This document shows, one piece after another, positions 52,265-61,104 of a stretch of DNA of 64,000 nt. The translations under genes were made by a program, and so were the position numbers. This DNA comes from Microlunatus sp. Gsoil 973 (GTDB taxonomy: Bacteria > Actinomycetota > Actinomycetes > Propionibacteriales > Propionibacteriaceae). The stretch spans positions 3,100,001-3,164,000 of the forward strand of contig NZ_CP046122.1 in NCBI RefSeq assembly GCF_009707365.1, written 5' to 3'. Each line of letters starts with the position of its first letter. Positions within the stretch are counted from its first letter, which is position 1. The notes beneath the pieces were generated by a model. The model saw only the letters and a list, made by a program, of their open reading frames with translations, did not search any database and had not been told where the DNA came from.

Positions 52265-53341
52265 GTGAACCAACGTCTTCGCGCCGCCGTCGTGGGTGCC
52301 GGCTATTGGGGTCCCAATCTGGCACGCAACCTACACGCCAGTCCCGATTGGGAGCTGGCGACGATCTGCGATCTGGATCCCGCCCGCGCTCAGCGTGTCG
52401 CCGACCGGCTCGGCGGGGTGTCGATCACCCAGGATCTTGATCAGGTGCTCGCCGATCCGAGCATCGACGCTGTCGCCATCGCCACACCGGCGCGCACCCA
52501 TCATCCGATCGTGCTGGCGGCGTTGCGGGCCGGCAAGCACGTGATGGTGGAGAAGCCGCTGGCCGACGACCGCAACAACGGACTGGAAATGGTCCGTGAA
52601 GCCCAACAGCGGGGCCTGGTCCTGATGGCCGACCACACCTACTGCTACACGCCCGCGGTCCTCAAGATCAGGGAACTGATCCAGGAGGGCATGCTCGGCG
52701 ACATCCTGTTCGTGGACAGCGTGCGGATCAATCTCGGCCTGATCCAGCCCGACGTCGACGTCTTCTGGGATCTCGCCCCGCACGACCTGTCCATCCTCGA
52801 TTTCGTCCTGCCCGGCGGGCTGGACGCGGCCACCGTCGCTGCACACGGGGCCGACCCGTTGCGTACCGGCAAATCCTGTGTCGGTTATCTGAACCTGCCG
52901 CTGGCCGGGGGCGCCATGGCGCATATCAACGTCAACTGGCTGAGCCCGACCAAGATCCGGCAGATGGTCATCGGTGGCACCCGGCGGACGCTGGTCTGGG
53001 ACGACCTCAACCCACAGCAGCGGCTCAGCGTCTACGACCGCGGCGTCGATCTCGCGCTGCAGTCCAAGGGATCGGCGGACAGCACCGCGTCCAACGTCTC
53101 CTACCGGCTCGGCGACACCTGGGCACCCGCGCTGCAGGAGACGGAGGCCCTGGGCAGTGTCGTGACCGAGCTCGCCGACTCCATCCGGGAGGGCCGCGAG
53201 GCCCGCACCAGCGGCACCTCCGGACTGCGGGTGCTTTCGGTGCTTGAGGCAGCCTCCGCCAGCCTGCGCTGCTCCGGAGCACCCTCCCCCATCGCCGCCA
53301 CCGAGATCACCGAACCGACCCTCGCAGGAGCAACCGCATGA
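52265..53341 (+). CDS. Gfo/Idh/MocA family oxidoreductase
   Basis: 358 residues. NAD motif AAVVGAGYWGPNLARN (7-22), the EKPLADD signature near 96 (lysine of the EKP motif is catalytic) and the C-terminal domain APHDLSILDFVL near 178. Members oxidise or reduce sugar-linked carbons, for example the 3-position of UDP-GlcNAcA in WlbA. First gene of the coupled cluster; overlaps the next by 4 nt. GTG 52265 follows GGGGGAAAG. Confidence 0.9.
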   Translation: MNQRLRAAVVGAGYWGPNLARNLHASPDWELATICDLDPARAQRVADRLGGVSITQDLDQVLADPSIDAVAIATPARTHHPIVLAALRAGKHVMVEKPLADDRNNGLEMVREAQQRGLVLMADHTYCYTPAVLKIRELIQEGMLGDILFVDSVRINLGLIQPDVDVFWDLAPHDLSILDFVLPGGLDAATVAAHGADPLRTGKSCVGYLNLPLAGGAMAHINVNWLSPTKIRQMVIGGTRRTLVWDDLNPQQRLSVYDRGVDLALQSKGSADSTASNVSYRLGDTWAPALQETEALGSVVTELADSIREGREARTSGTSGLRVLSVLEAASASLRCSGAPSPIAATEITEPTLAGATA

Positions 53342-54333
53342 GCCGCCTCGAAGGCAGCAACGTCCTGGTCACCGGCGGCGCCGGCACCATCGGATCCACC
53401 CTGGTCGACCAGTTGCTCCAGGCCGGCGTCGGCAGCATCGACGTGATCGACAACCTGGTCCGTGGACGCCAGGCCAACCTGGACGACGCGTTGGCTTCGG
53501 GCAGGGCCACCCTGCACCGGGCCGACATCCGCGACCGTGACCTGGTCCACGACCTGACCAAGGGCAAGGATCTCGTCTTCCACCAGGCGGCCATCCGGAT
53601 CACCCAGTGCGCGGAGGAACCGCGGCTGGCACTCGAGGTGCTCGTCGACGGCACGTTCAACGTGGTCGAAGCGGCCGCGGAGCACAAGGTCGACAAGCTG
53701 GTCGCCGCCTCCAGTGCCTCGGTGTACGGGATGGCCGAGGAGTTCCCGACCACCGAACGTCACCACCACCACAACAACGACACCCTGTACGGCGCGGCGA
53801 AGTCGTTCAACGAGGGACTGATCCGCAGCTTCCGGGCGATGAAGGGCTTGGACTACGTGGTGCTGCGGTACTTCAACGTGTACGGGCCGCGGATGGACGT
53901 CCACGGCCTCTACACCGAGGTGTTGGTGCGGTGGATGGAGCGAATCGCCGACGGCAAGCCGCCGCTGATCTTTGGCGACGGACAGCAGACCATGGACTTC
54001 GTCTGCGTACCGGACATCGCCCGGGCCAACGTGCTCGCGGCACAGGCCGACATCGTCGAGGGTGTCTACAACATCGCCAGCGGTGAGGAGACCAGCCTGC
54101 TCGGGCTGGCCGAAGCTCTGGTGACGGTGATGGGTTCCGACCTCGGTGTCGAGTTCGGCCCGGAACGTGCGGTGAACAACGTCGTACGCCGGCTGGCCGA
54201 CACGTCCGCCGCGAAACGGGATCTCGGCTTCGAGGCGACCATCGGGCTGAAGGATGGGCTGGCGCGACTCGTCGAATGGTGGCTGCCGTTGCGCGAGGAG
54301 ATCGCCGCCCAGCGCAAGGTGGTGGCTGCATGA
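53338..54333 (+). CDS. NAD-dependent epimerase/dehydratase (nucleotide sugar)
   Basis: 331 residues, extended SDR: VLVTGGAGTIGSTLVDQL (9-26), YGAAKSFNEG supplies Tyr/Lys near 150, RYFNVYGPRMDVHG near 180, FGDGQQTMDFVCVPDIA near 213. It is the GalE/WbpP group by overall style. The sequence SASVYGMAEEF supplies the catalytic serine/threonine region. Likely a 4-epimerase or dehydratase preparing the sugar for the aminotransferases. ATG overlaps the previous stop. Confidence 0.9.
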   Translation: MSRLEGSNVLVTGGAGTIGSTLVDQLLQAGVGSIDVIDNLVRGRQANLDDALASGRATLHRADIRDRDLVHDLTKGKDLVFHQAAIRITQCAEEPRLALEVLVDGTFNVVEAAAEHKVDKLVAASSASVYGMAEEFPTTERHHHHNNDTLYGAAKSFNEGLIRSFRAMKGLDYVVLRYFNVYGPRMDVHGLYTEVLVRWMERIADGKPPLIFGDGQQTMDFVCVPDIARANVLAAQADIVEGVYNIASGEETSLLGLAEALVTVMGSDLGVEFGPERAVNNVVRRLADTSAAKRDLGFEATIGLKDGLARLVEWWLPLREEIAAQRKVVAA

Positions 54334-55490
54334 CCGCGCCGACCGCCACGCCCTCGCGGATCAACGTGATGAAACCGTGGTTGGGCGAGGAGGAGATCAC
54401 CGCTGTCACCGAAGTGCTGCAGTCCGGCTGGGTCGCCCAAGGACCCCGGGTCGCCGCCTTCGAGACAGCCTTTGCCGAGGCGATGCGGGCGACTGAGGCG
54501 GTGGCCGTGTCCAACTGCACGACGGCGCTGCACCTGGCGCTCGTCGTCGCGGGGATCGGCGAGGGTGACGACGTCGTCGTACCGTCGTTCTCCTTCATAG
54601 CAACGGCGAACGCGCCCACCTATGTCGGAGCCCGGCCGGTCTTCGCCGATGTTGATCAGACCACCGGGAACGTGACCGCCGAAACACTGGAGGCGGCTCT
54701 CACACCGGCCACCCGGGCAGTGATCATCGTGGATCAGGGCGGGATCCCTGTTGATCTTGATCCGATCCGTGCACTGTGCGATCCCCGCGGGATCGTGGTG
54801 ATCGAGGATGCCGCGTGCGGCGCCGGGTCGACGTACCGGGGCCGCCCGGTGGGCGCGGGAGCAGAGATCGCCGCCTGGTCGTTCCATCCGCGCAAGATCC
54901 TGACCACCGGTGAGGGCGGGATGCTCACCACCAGCCACCCGGAGTGGGCGATCCGCGCGAGGCGGCTGCGCGAACACGCGATGAGCATCTCTGCCGCCGA
55001 CCGGCATGCGAGTCTGGTCAGCCCGCCGGAGGAGTTCGGCGAGGTCGGCTTCAACTTCCGGATGACCGACCTGCAGGCCGCCGTCGGGCTGGTCCAACTG
55101 GACAGGCTTGCCGAGGTGGTTGCGCGGCGGCGCGAGAATGCGGCGTACTACCGCAACGCGTTGGCCGATCTGGCCGGCATCCGCCTGGTCGATGATCCGG
55201 CCTGGGGCACGGCCAACTTCCAGTCGCTGTGGCTCGAGGTCGGCCCGGAGTATCCGCACGATCGCGAAGGACTGCTGGTCGCTCTCGCCCAGGCGGGAAT
55301 CTCGGCCCGGCGCGGCATCATGGCCGCGCACCGGCAACCGGCCTATCGGGGGCGGGACACCGGTCGGGTGCCGCTGAGCGTCACCGAGCGACTGAACGAC
55401 AACACACTGATCCTGCCGCTGTACCACCAGATCACGCAGGACGAGTTGGACCGGGTGACGACGGTCATCCGCGGAGCCGGGACGGACTGA
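54330..55490 (+). CDS. DegT/DnrJ/EryC1/StrS aminotransferase 1
   Basis: 386 residues. PLP fold type I with GWVAQGPRVAAFE, VSNCTTALHLAL near 63, VIEDAACGAGSTY near 157 and the Schiff-base lysine in FHPRKILTTGEGG near 190. These transfer an amino group to a keto sugar nucleotide. Coupled by ATGA to the epimerase. It differs from the second DegT gene in sequence and length, so each may serve a different carbon or substrate. Confidence 0.92.
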   Translation: MTAPTATPSRINVMKPWLGEEEITAVTEVLQSGWVAQGPRVAAFETAFAEAMRATEAVAVSNCTTALHLALVVAGIGEGDDVVVPSFSFIATANAPTYVGARPVFADVDQTTGNVTAETLEAALTPATRAVIIVDQGGIPVDLDPIRALCDPRGIVVIEDAACGAGSTYRGRPVGAGAEIAAWSFHPRKILTTGEGGMLTTSHPEWAIRARRLREHAMSISAADRHASLVSPPEEFGEVGFNFRMTDLQAAVGLVQLDRLAEVVARRRENAAYYRNALADLAGIRLVDDPAWGTANFQSLWLEVGPEYPHDREGLLVALAQAGISARRGIMAAHRQPAYRGRDTGRVPLSVTERLNDNTLILPLYHQITQDELDRVTTVIRGAGTD

Positions 55491-55492
55491 TC

Positions 55493-56131
55493 GTGGCGGT
55501 ACTGCTGGTGGGGGTCAGCGGCTTGGCGCGGGAGGTGCTCCCGGTACTCCGGGAGAGTGGTCGCGAGGTTCTCGGGGTGCTCGACGACCGGTACGAGGTG
55601 CTGGCGCCGACGATGTCCGGCGTTCCGGTTCTGGGCAACGTCGACGACGTCGCACGGTATCCCGGAGCTGAGGTGCTCGTCTGCGTCGGTTCCGGTGCAG
55701 CGCGGGCAGCGATCGTCGACCGGATGCGGATCGATCCCGGGCGCTATGTGTCGGTGATCGATCCGACGGTACGCAATCCGGCCGGCTGCCCCGTCGGCGA
55801 AGGCTCGATCCTCCTCGCCGGCGTCACGCTCACGGCCGATGTCACGGTGGGTGCGCATGTCGTCGCCATGCCGGGGGTCACCGTCCCGCACGACTGCGTC
55901 GTCGAGGACTTCGCGACCTTGGCGTCCGGGGTGTCACTCGGCGGCGGGGTTCGGGTCGGACGGGCCGCCTACCTGGGCATGAACGCGGCAGTGTTGCCCG
56001 GCAGCAAGATCGGCGCGAACGCCACCGTCGGGATGGGCGCGGCGGTGCTGAGCGACGTGCCGCAAGGACAGACCTGGGCCGGGGTTCCGGCCGAACACTT
56101 GGCCCGCAACAGTTCGGGGGTTAGCTCGTGA
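55493..56131 (+). CDS. PglD-like sugar O/N-acetyltransferase (hexapeptide repeat)
   Basis: 212 residues. N-terminal Rossmann-like PglD_N domain (VLLVGVSGLAREVLPVLRES; the usual GxGGxA reads GVSGLA), then a left-handed beta helix from about 95 with hexad repeats (VGEGSILLAGVTLTADVTVGAHV) and a C-terminal helix. It acetylates an amino sugar nucleotide made by the neighbouring aminotransferase, as PglD does for bacillosamine. GTG 55493. The cluster therefore has all parts for an N-acetylated amino sugar. Confidence 0.88.
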   Translation: MAVLLVGVSGLAREVLPVLRESGREVLGVLDDRYEVLAPTMSGVPVLGNVDDVARYPGAEVLVCVGSGAARAAIVDRMRIDPGRYVSVIDPTVRNPAGCPVGEGSILLAGVTLTADVTVGAHVVAMPGVTVPHDCVVEDFATLASGVSLGGGVRVGRAAYLGMNAAVLPGSKIGANATVGMGAAVLSDVPQGQTWAGVPAEHLARNSSGVSS

Positions 56132-57231
56132 AGGTTCCATTTCTTGATCTGCCGGCGCAACAGGCCGAGATCGTCGACGAAGTGCTGCCCGTTTGGCGGC
56201 GGCAGTTCGAGTCGGCGGCATTCATCGGCGGGCCGGAGGTCGCGGCATTCGAGGCCGAATACGCCGACTACATCGGCGTCGGGCACTGCATCGGCGTCGG
56301 TAACGGAACTGATGCGATCGAGATTGCCCTTCGAGCCGCCGGCATCGCCGCGGGTGACGAGGTGATCCTGCCCGCGAACACGTTCATCGCGACGGCCGAG
56401 GCGGTCTCGCGGATCGGTGCTGTCCCGGTGCTGGTCGATGTCGATGACGACTACCTGCTGATCGACCCGTCGGCTGTGGAAGCAGCGGTGACGCCGCGGA
56501 CCCGAGCGATCATCCCGGTTCACATCTTCGGCCAGACGGCTGCGGTCGAGGAGCTGGAGCCGATCGCGGCCAAGCATGATCTGGTGATCATCGAGGATGC
56601 GGCGCAGTCGCAGGGCGCCTCGTCGTCGCATGGTCGGGCCGGTGCGCTCGGGCGGATCGCCGCGACCAGCTTCTACCCCGGGAAGAACCTCGGCGCCGCG
56701 GGCGACGGGGGCGCGGTGCTCACCGACGACGCCGAACTCGCAGACTTCGCACGGAACGTGTCCGCGCACGGGTCGTCGGTCCGCTACGTCCATGATCGAA
56801 TCGGCTTCAATTCCCGCCTGGATGCCATCCAGGCCACTGAGCTGCGCGCCAAGCTGCGCCGCTTGGACAAGTGGAACGGCGCGCGGCGAGCGGCCGCCGA
56901 CTTCTACGCCGAGTTGCTTGAGAACGTCCAGGGTGTTCGGGTGCCGATGACCCGACCCGGAAACGAGGACGTCTGGCACCTCTATGTGGTTCGGGTCGAG
57001 GAGCGCGACCGGGTGCTGGCGGAGATGGCTGCCGATGGGATCGGAGTCGCCATCCACTACCCCACTCCGGTCCACCTGACTGCTGCCTACGCGGGTCTCG
57101 GCCGCCGCCGTGGAGAGTTCCCGGTCGCCGAGGCGGCCGCGGAGCGGATCCTGTCGCTGCCGATGTTTCCGCATCTCACCGAAGCGCAGCAGGAAGGCAC
57201 CGTTGCTGCACTGGCCGCAGCGGTTCGATAG
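56128..57231 (+). CDS. DegT/DnrJ/EryC1/StrS aminotransferase 2
   Basis: 367 residues with the FdtB/QdtB-type start VPFLDLPAQQ, VGNGTDAIEIALRA near 60, VIEDAAQSQGAS near 157 and the PLP lysine in FYPGKNLGAAGDGG near 187. QdtB-type enzymes make 3-amino-3,6-dideoxy sugars; WlbE-type enzymes make 3-amino uronates. GTG 56128 overlaps the acetyltransferase by 4 nt. The 11-nt gap to the next gene keeps it in the same operon. Confidence 0.92.
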   Translation: MKVPFLDLPAQQAEIVDEVLPVWRRQFESAAFIGGPEVAAFEAEYADYIGVGHCIGVGNGTDAIEIALRAAGIAAGDEVILPANTFIATAEAVSRIGAVPVLVDVDDDYLLIDPSAVEAAVTPRTRAIIPVHIFGQTAAVEELEPIAAKHDLVIIEDAAQSQGASSSHGRAGALGRIAATSFYPGKNLGAAGDGGAVLTDDAELADFARNVSAHGSSVRYVHDRIGFNSRLDAIQATELRAKLRRLDKWNGARRAAADFYAELLENVQGVRVPMTRPGNEDVWHLYVVRVEERDRVLAEMAADGIGVAIHYPTPVHLTAAYAGLGRRRGEFPVAEAAAERILSLPMFPHLTEAQQEGTVAALAAAVR

Positions 57232-57242
57232 GCGATCCTCCG

Positions 57243-58361
57243 GTGAACACTCCCACAGCCGTGCGAGTGCCGGCTCGCAGCCGGCACCAACGGCGTCCGC
57301 CGATGCAGGTGACCTTGCCGAAGCCGCTCAGATCCCGGCCGCTGGTTTCGGTCGTCGTCCCTTGTTACAACTACGGGCACTACCTTCCCCAGGCGGTCGA
57401 CAGCATCCTGAGTCAGCAAGGTGTCGATCTGGAGGTGATCATCGTTGATGATCAATCGACCGACGGATCGGAGCTTGTCGCCGCCGAGCTGGCCGCCGGG
57501 AATCCCTGCGTACGAGTGATTCGCAACGAGGTCAACAAGCGGCACATCGCGACGTACAACACCGGTCTCGCCGAGATCACCGGTGACTACGTTGTGCTCC
57601 TCTCCGCCGATGACATGCTTGCCGAAGGGGCGCTCGCCCGGGCGACTGCATTGATGGAGCAGTATCCCAGCGTCGGCCTCGTGTACGGCTACTGCCCAGA
57701 CTTCACCGACGTGCCCGAGCCCTCGAACCCGGCCAGGACCTGGAGTGTCTGGAACGGCATCGACTGGCTTCGCGCGGTCGCCCATCGCGGCGATAACGTC
57801 GTGATCAACCCCGAGGTCGTGATGCGTGCCTCGGTGATGAAGGACCTCGTCGGCTACGACCCGGCATTCCCGCACGCCGCCGATCTCCTGCTCTGGCTGC
57901 AGTCCGCCGCGATCTCCGACATCGGCCGGGTGAACGGAGTGCAGGCCTACTACCGTACGCACGCCAAGCAGATGCATGTCACCGACTATGCGGGCACCCT
58001 CACCGATATGCGCGAGCGGGCCGCGCTCTATCGCGCGTTCTTCACCGATGAGGGTCGTGGAGCACAGCTTCCGGGCGCCCACCGGATGCTCCGGAATGCG
58101 TTGCGAGCCACCGCGAAGGAAGCAGTGTGGTGCGCAGTGCTTGCCCGGATCGCCGACGACACCGTGGGTGGGTCGGACAGTGACGCGTTCCGAGAGTTTG
58201 CGCTGGCGAACTACCCGAAGATCCGGCAGACCATTCTGTGGCGTGATCTTGAAAGGCGCCGAACGGGACGGACGCCGATCATCCCTGACAGACAGCTCCG
58301 TTTTGCCTATCGCGCGAAATGGGCCGTCAAGTGGCGCATCTGGCGTCGGTGGGGGCTGTGA
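57243..58361 (+). CDS. Family 2 glycosyltransferase 1
   Basis: 372 residues. GT-A domain: VSVVVPCYNYGHYLPQAVDSI (about 35-55), VIIVDDQSTDGS (about 67), and the DXD-like SADDM near 120. The N-terminal about 30 residues are basic and unstructured; the C-terminal about 120 residues are helical. No transmembrane segment. It probably adds a sugar to a lipid-linked glycan at the cytoplasmic face. Paralogous to the gene at 59917-61104. Confidence 0.9.
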   Translation: MNTPTAVRVPARSRHQRRPPMQVTLPKPLRSRPLVSVVVPCYNYGHYLPQAVDSILSQQGVDLEVIIVDDQSTDGSELVAAELAAGNPCVRVIRNEVNKRHIATYNTGLAEITGDYVVLLSADDMLAEGALARATALMEQYPSVGLVYGYCPDFTDVPEPSNPARTWSVWNGIDWLRAVAHRGDNVVINPEVVMRASVMKDLVGYDPAFPHAADLLLWLQSAAISDIGRVNGVQAYYRTHAKQMHVTDYAGTLTDMRERAALYRAFFTDEGRGAQLPGAHRMLRNALRATAKEAVWCAVLARIADDTVGGSDSDAFREFALANYPKIRQTILWRDLERRRTGRTPIIPDRQLRFAYRAKWAVKWRIWRRWGL

Positions 58362-59920
58362 TGGCCGCGGAACCCGTGGTCACGGCCCGGACCACAGCGC
58401 GCGCGGCGGGATGGAGTGGCATCAGCACGATCGTGCTGCGGCTCGGAGGACTTGCCGTCGGTGTCGTGATCGCGCGCATCCTGACCCCTGAGCAATTCGG
58501 TGTCTATGCCGTCGCGCTGACTGTCCAGTCGATCTTGATGACGGTGGCCGATCTTGGTCTGTCCGCCGAGTTGATCAAGAGCTCCGACCCAGAGCGCAAG
58601 GCTCCGACCGTTGCGACCCTCGGCCTGGTCATCGGCGCCCTGCTCACGCTCGGGACCGTGATCACCGCGTCCACGGTCGCGGATCTGCTGGGCAGCCCGG
58701 CAGCTGCGCCGGCGATCATGGTGCTCGCCTTCACCCTGCTGTTGGGCGGCGCGGGCGTGGTGCCGTATGCGTACCTGCAGCGCCGGTTCCAGCAACGCGA
58801 GCTGTTCCTCGTCTCAGTTGTCGATTTCGTCATCTCCACCGGTGTCACGCTGGTCCTGATCGCCGCAGGATGGGGAGTATTGGGTCTGGCCGTCGGGCGG
58901 CTCACCGCACAGACAGCAAGCACAACGCTGCAGTTCGTCCTCGCCAAGACGCCGCCGCGGTTCCGCATCGACCGACAGGTCGTCCGTCCGGTGCTGGCGT
59001 TCGGGCTTCCGATTGCAGGGGCGAACCTGTTGTCCTGGGCATTGCTCAATGTGGACAACGTCGTGATCGCGCGGATAGCCGGTCCAACGGCGCTGGGTTT
59101 CTACGTACTTGCGTTCAACATCTCGAACTGGCCGATGAACGCCCTGTCGCAGATGGTGCGTTCGGTGTCATTGCCCTACTTCGCCCGGGTGGACGACCGG
59201 GCCCCCGATGCGGTACCCCGCCTCGTCGCCGTCGCCTGGGCCGGCGCGCTCCCGGCGGGTGCCCTGCTGGCAGTGCTCAGCGCCTCGGTCATCCAGTTCG
59301 TCTACGGAGCCAAGTGGCTCCCTGCCGCCCCCGTGCTTGCGGCGCTGGGCATCTTCGGTGGTCTCCGGGTGGTGTTCGACATCTTCGCCGGATTCCTCTA
59401 CGCCCGGGGCAGGTCCCGCCCGGTCCTGTGGGTGCAATTGGTGTGGTTCGTGGCCATCGTGATCGGAATGATCGTGGCGACCAGGGCCTACGGGATTGTG
59501 GGTGCCGGCTGGGTGCACGTGGTCGTCGCGGTCGTCGTGATCTTGCCCGCGTATGTGGTCGCCCTGAAGGCGGCGGGCGTGCGGTTGGCCTCCATCGTGC
59601 GCGAAGCCTGGCTGCCGACTGTTGCGGCCGGAGTGGCGTCGGTCGCCGCCGCACTCGTCGCATACGCACTCGACGGAGCCCTGCTCAAACTCATCGCCGG
59701 AGGACTGGCCGCCGGCATCGTCTACCTGGCACTGATGGGTCGCTGGATCGCGTCCGGGCTGCGTGCGCTGCGCCGCGGCCCGATCGACGACGCCGGAGAC
59801 GTCACCCTGATCACCACCGAGCTTGAGCAGCCCAACCCCGCTTCCGACGACCGAACAGCCGACGACCAGACAACCGACGACCAGACAACCGACGACCAAC
59901 CAGTCAGGAAGTCCGCATGA
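58361..59920 (+). CDS. Wzx-type polysaccharide flippase (MOP superfamily)
   Basis: 519 residues with about 12-14 membrane helices. The N-terminal half matches Polysaccharide_synt family members (GVVIARILTPEQFGVYAVAL, GLSAELIKSSDPERKAPTVA). It should move an undecaprenyl-linked repeat unit across the membrane. The stop of the upstream gene and this ATG overlap (TGATG). A unique hydrophilic tail at the C-terminus has a fivefold-residue repeat DDQTT encoded by 15-nt units at 59846-59905. Confidence 0.9.
   Translation: MAAEPVVTARTTARAAGWSGISTIVLRLGGLAVGVVIARILTPEQFGVYAVALTVQSILMTVADLGLSAELIKSSDPERKAPTVATLGLVIGALLTLGTVITASTVADLLGSPAAAPAIMVLAFTLLLGGAGVVPYAYLQRRFQQRELFLVSVVDFVISTGVTLVLIAAGWGVLGLAVGRLTAQTASTTLQFVLAKTPPRFRIDRQVVRPVLAFGLPIAGANLLSWALLNVDNVVIARIAGPTALGFYVLAFNISNWPMNALSQMVRSVSLPYFARVDDRAPDAVPRLVAVAWAGALPAGALLAVLSASVIQFVYGAKWLPAAPVLAALGIFGGLRVVFDIFAGFLYARGRSRPVLWVQLVWFVAIVIGMIVATRAYGIVGAGWVHVVVAVVVILPAYVVALKAAGVRLASIVREAWLPTVAAGVASVAAALVAYALDGALLKLIAGGLAAGIVYLALMGRWIASGLRALRRGPIDDAGDVTLITTELEQPNPASDDRTADDQTTDDQTTDDQPVRKSA
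59846..59905 (+). repeat. 15-nt coding repeat, four copies, in the flippase tail
   Basis: Units start GACGACC at 59846, 59861, 59876 and 59891; the middle two are identical (GACGACCAGACAACC). They encode DDRTA, DDQTT, DDQTT, DDQPV, an acidic tail facing the cytoplasm if topology is normal. Confidence 0.85.
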
Positions 59921-61104
59921 TCAACCTGGCCGGCACTGATCGACGGCTCAACACGATCCGCTATGCACCGCACACGGCGATTGCCTCCGACAGCCTCCCG
60001 ACGGTGACCGTGGTGATCACCTGTTACAACTACGCCCGCTACCTGCCGGAAGCCGTGCAGAGTGTGCTCGACCAGACCGGCGTCACCGCGAACGTGCTGA
60101 TCGTGGATGACGCGTCGACGGACGACAGCCTTGCCGTCGGCCGAGCCATCGCCGCAGCCGATGCCCGAGTCCGGGTAATCGCCAACGAGCACAACCTCGG
60201 CGCCGTCGGAGCGTTCAATCGCGGTCTCGAGGAAGCCACCGGGGAATTCCTTGTCCGGCTGGATGCGGACGACCTGCTGACCTCTGGCTCACTCTCCCGA
60301 GCAGTAACGGTCATGTCGACCTTCCCGGACGTGGCACTCGTGTACGGCCATCCGTTGCACTTCTCCGGGGAACGGCCCCCGGCTCGAACAACCCCCAGCT
60401 GGTGGGATGTCTGGTCCGGGACCGAGTGGCTGGCCGCACGCTGTCTGGACGGGACGAATGTGATCACCTCGCCTGAGGTCGTCATGCGCCGAAGCGTGAT
60501 CACCCGAGTGGGCGGCATGCGACCGTTGGCCCATACCCACGACATGGAGCTCTGGTTGCGGATCGCCGCCCACGCCGACGTCGCCTACATCGGCGGTGTC
60601 GACCAGGCCTGGCACCGTGAGCACTCGGCCAGTCTGTCGACGAAGGCAGAGCATCCGCTGATCATCCTGGCCGAGCTGCGGGCAGCCTTCGACGAGTTGT
60701 TCGCCGGACTCGGCCGTGATTATCCGAACGGCGCAGAACTCCATCGCAGCGCGCGGCGTGCCGTGTCCATGCAGGCGCTCGTCGAGGCGAGCAGGTTGCT
60801 TGATCGCGGCCGGCACACCGACCTTGTCGAGGACCTCGCGTCGTTCGCACTACGGGCCGACCCGAAGATTGTCCGCAGCCGACATTGGCGACACTTCGAA
60901 GCCAGCAGGAACCGGAAACTCCCGCCGACGCTGGTTGCGGCAGGCGGCACACTTCCGCGGCTGAAGCGCCGATTGCGGGAACACAGCAGAGTTCAGCGCT
61001 GGCATAGAACCGGTGTCTACGAACGGCTCATAATCACCAACTCGATCCCTTCGAGCCGACGGTCAGATCAGGCAAACCCCGAAACGAAGGTTTTTACGTC
61101 ATGA
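59917..61104 (+). CDS. Family 2 glycosyltransferase 2
   Basis: 395 residues. TVTVVITCYNYARYLPEAV (29-47), VLIVDDASTDDS and the acidic LDADDLL near 109. Same layout as glycosyltransferase 1, including the MRRSVI and HTHDMELWL segments in the middle, so the two look like an old tandem duplication now separated by the flippase. 4-nt overlap with the flippase and with the next gene. Confidence 0.9.
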   Translation: MINLAGTDRRLNTIRYAPHTAIASDSLPTVTVVITCYNYARYLPEAVQSVLDQTGVTANVLIVDDASTDDSLAVGRAIAAADARVRVIANEHNLGAVGAFNRGLEEATGEFLVRLDADDLLTSGSLSRAVTVMSTFPDVALVYGHPLHFSGERPPARTTPSWWDVWSGTEWLAARCLDGTNVITSPEVVMRRSVITRVGGMRPLAHTHDMELWLRIAAHADVAYIGGVDQAWHREHSASLSTKAEHPLIILAELRAAFDELFAGLGRDYPNGAELHRSARRAVSMQALVEASRLLDRGRHTDLVEDLASFALRADPKIVRSRHWRHFEASRNRKLPPTLVAAGGTLPRLKRRLREHSRVQRWHRTGVYERLIITNSIPSSRRSDQANPETKVFTS

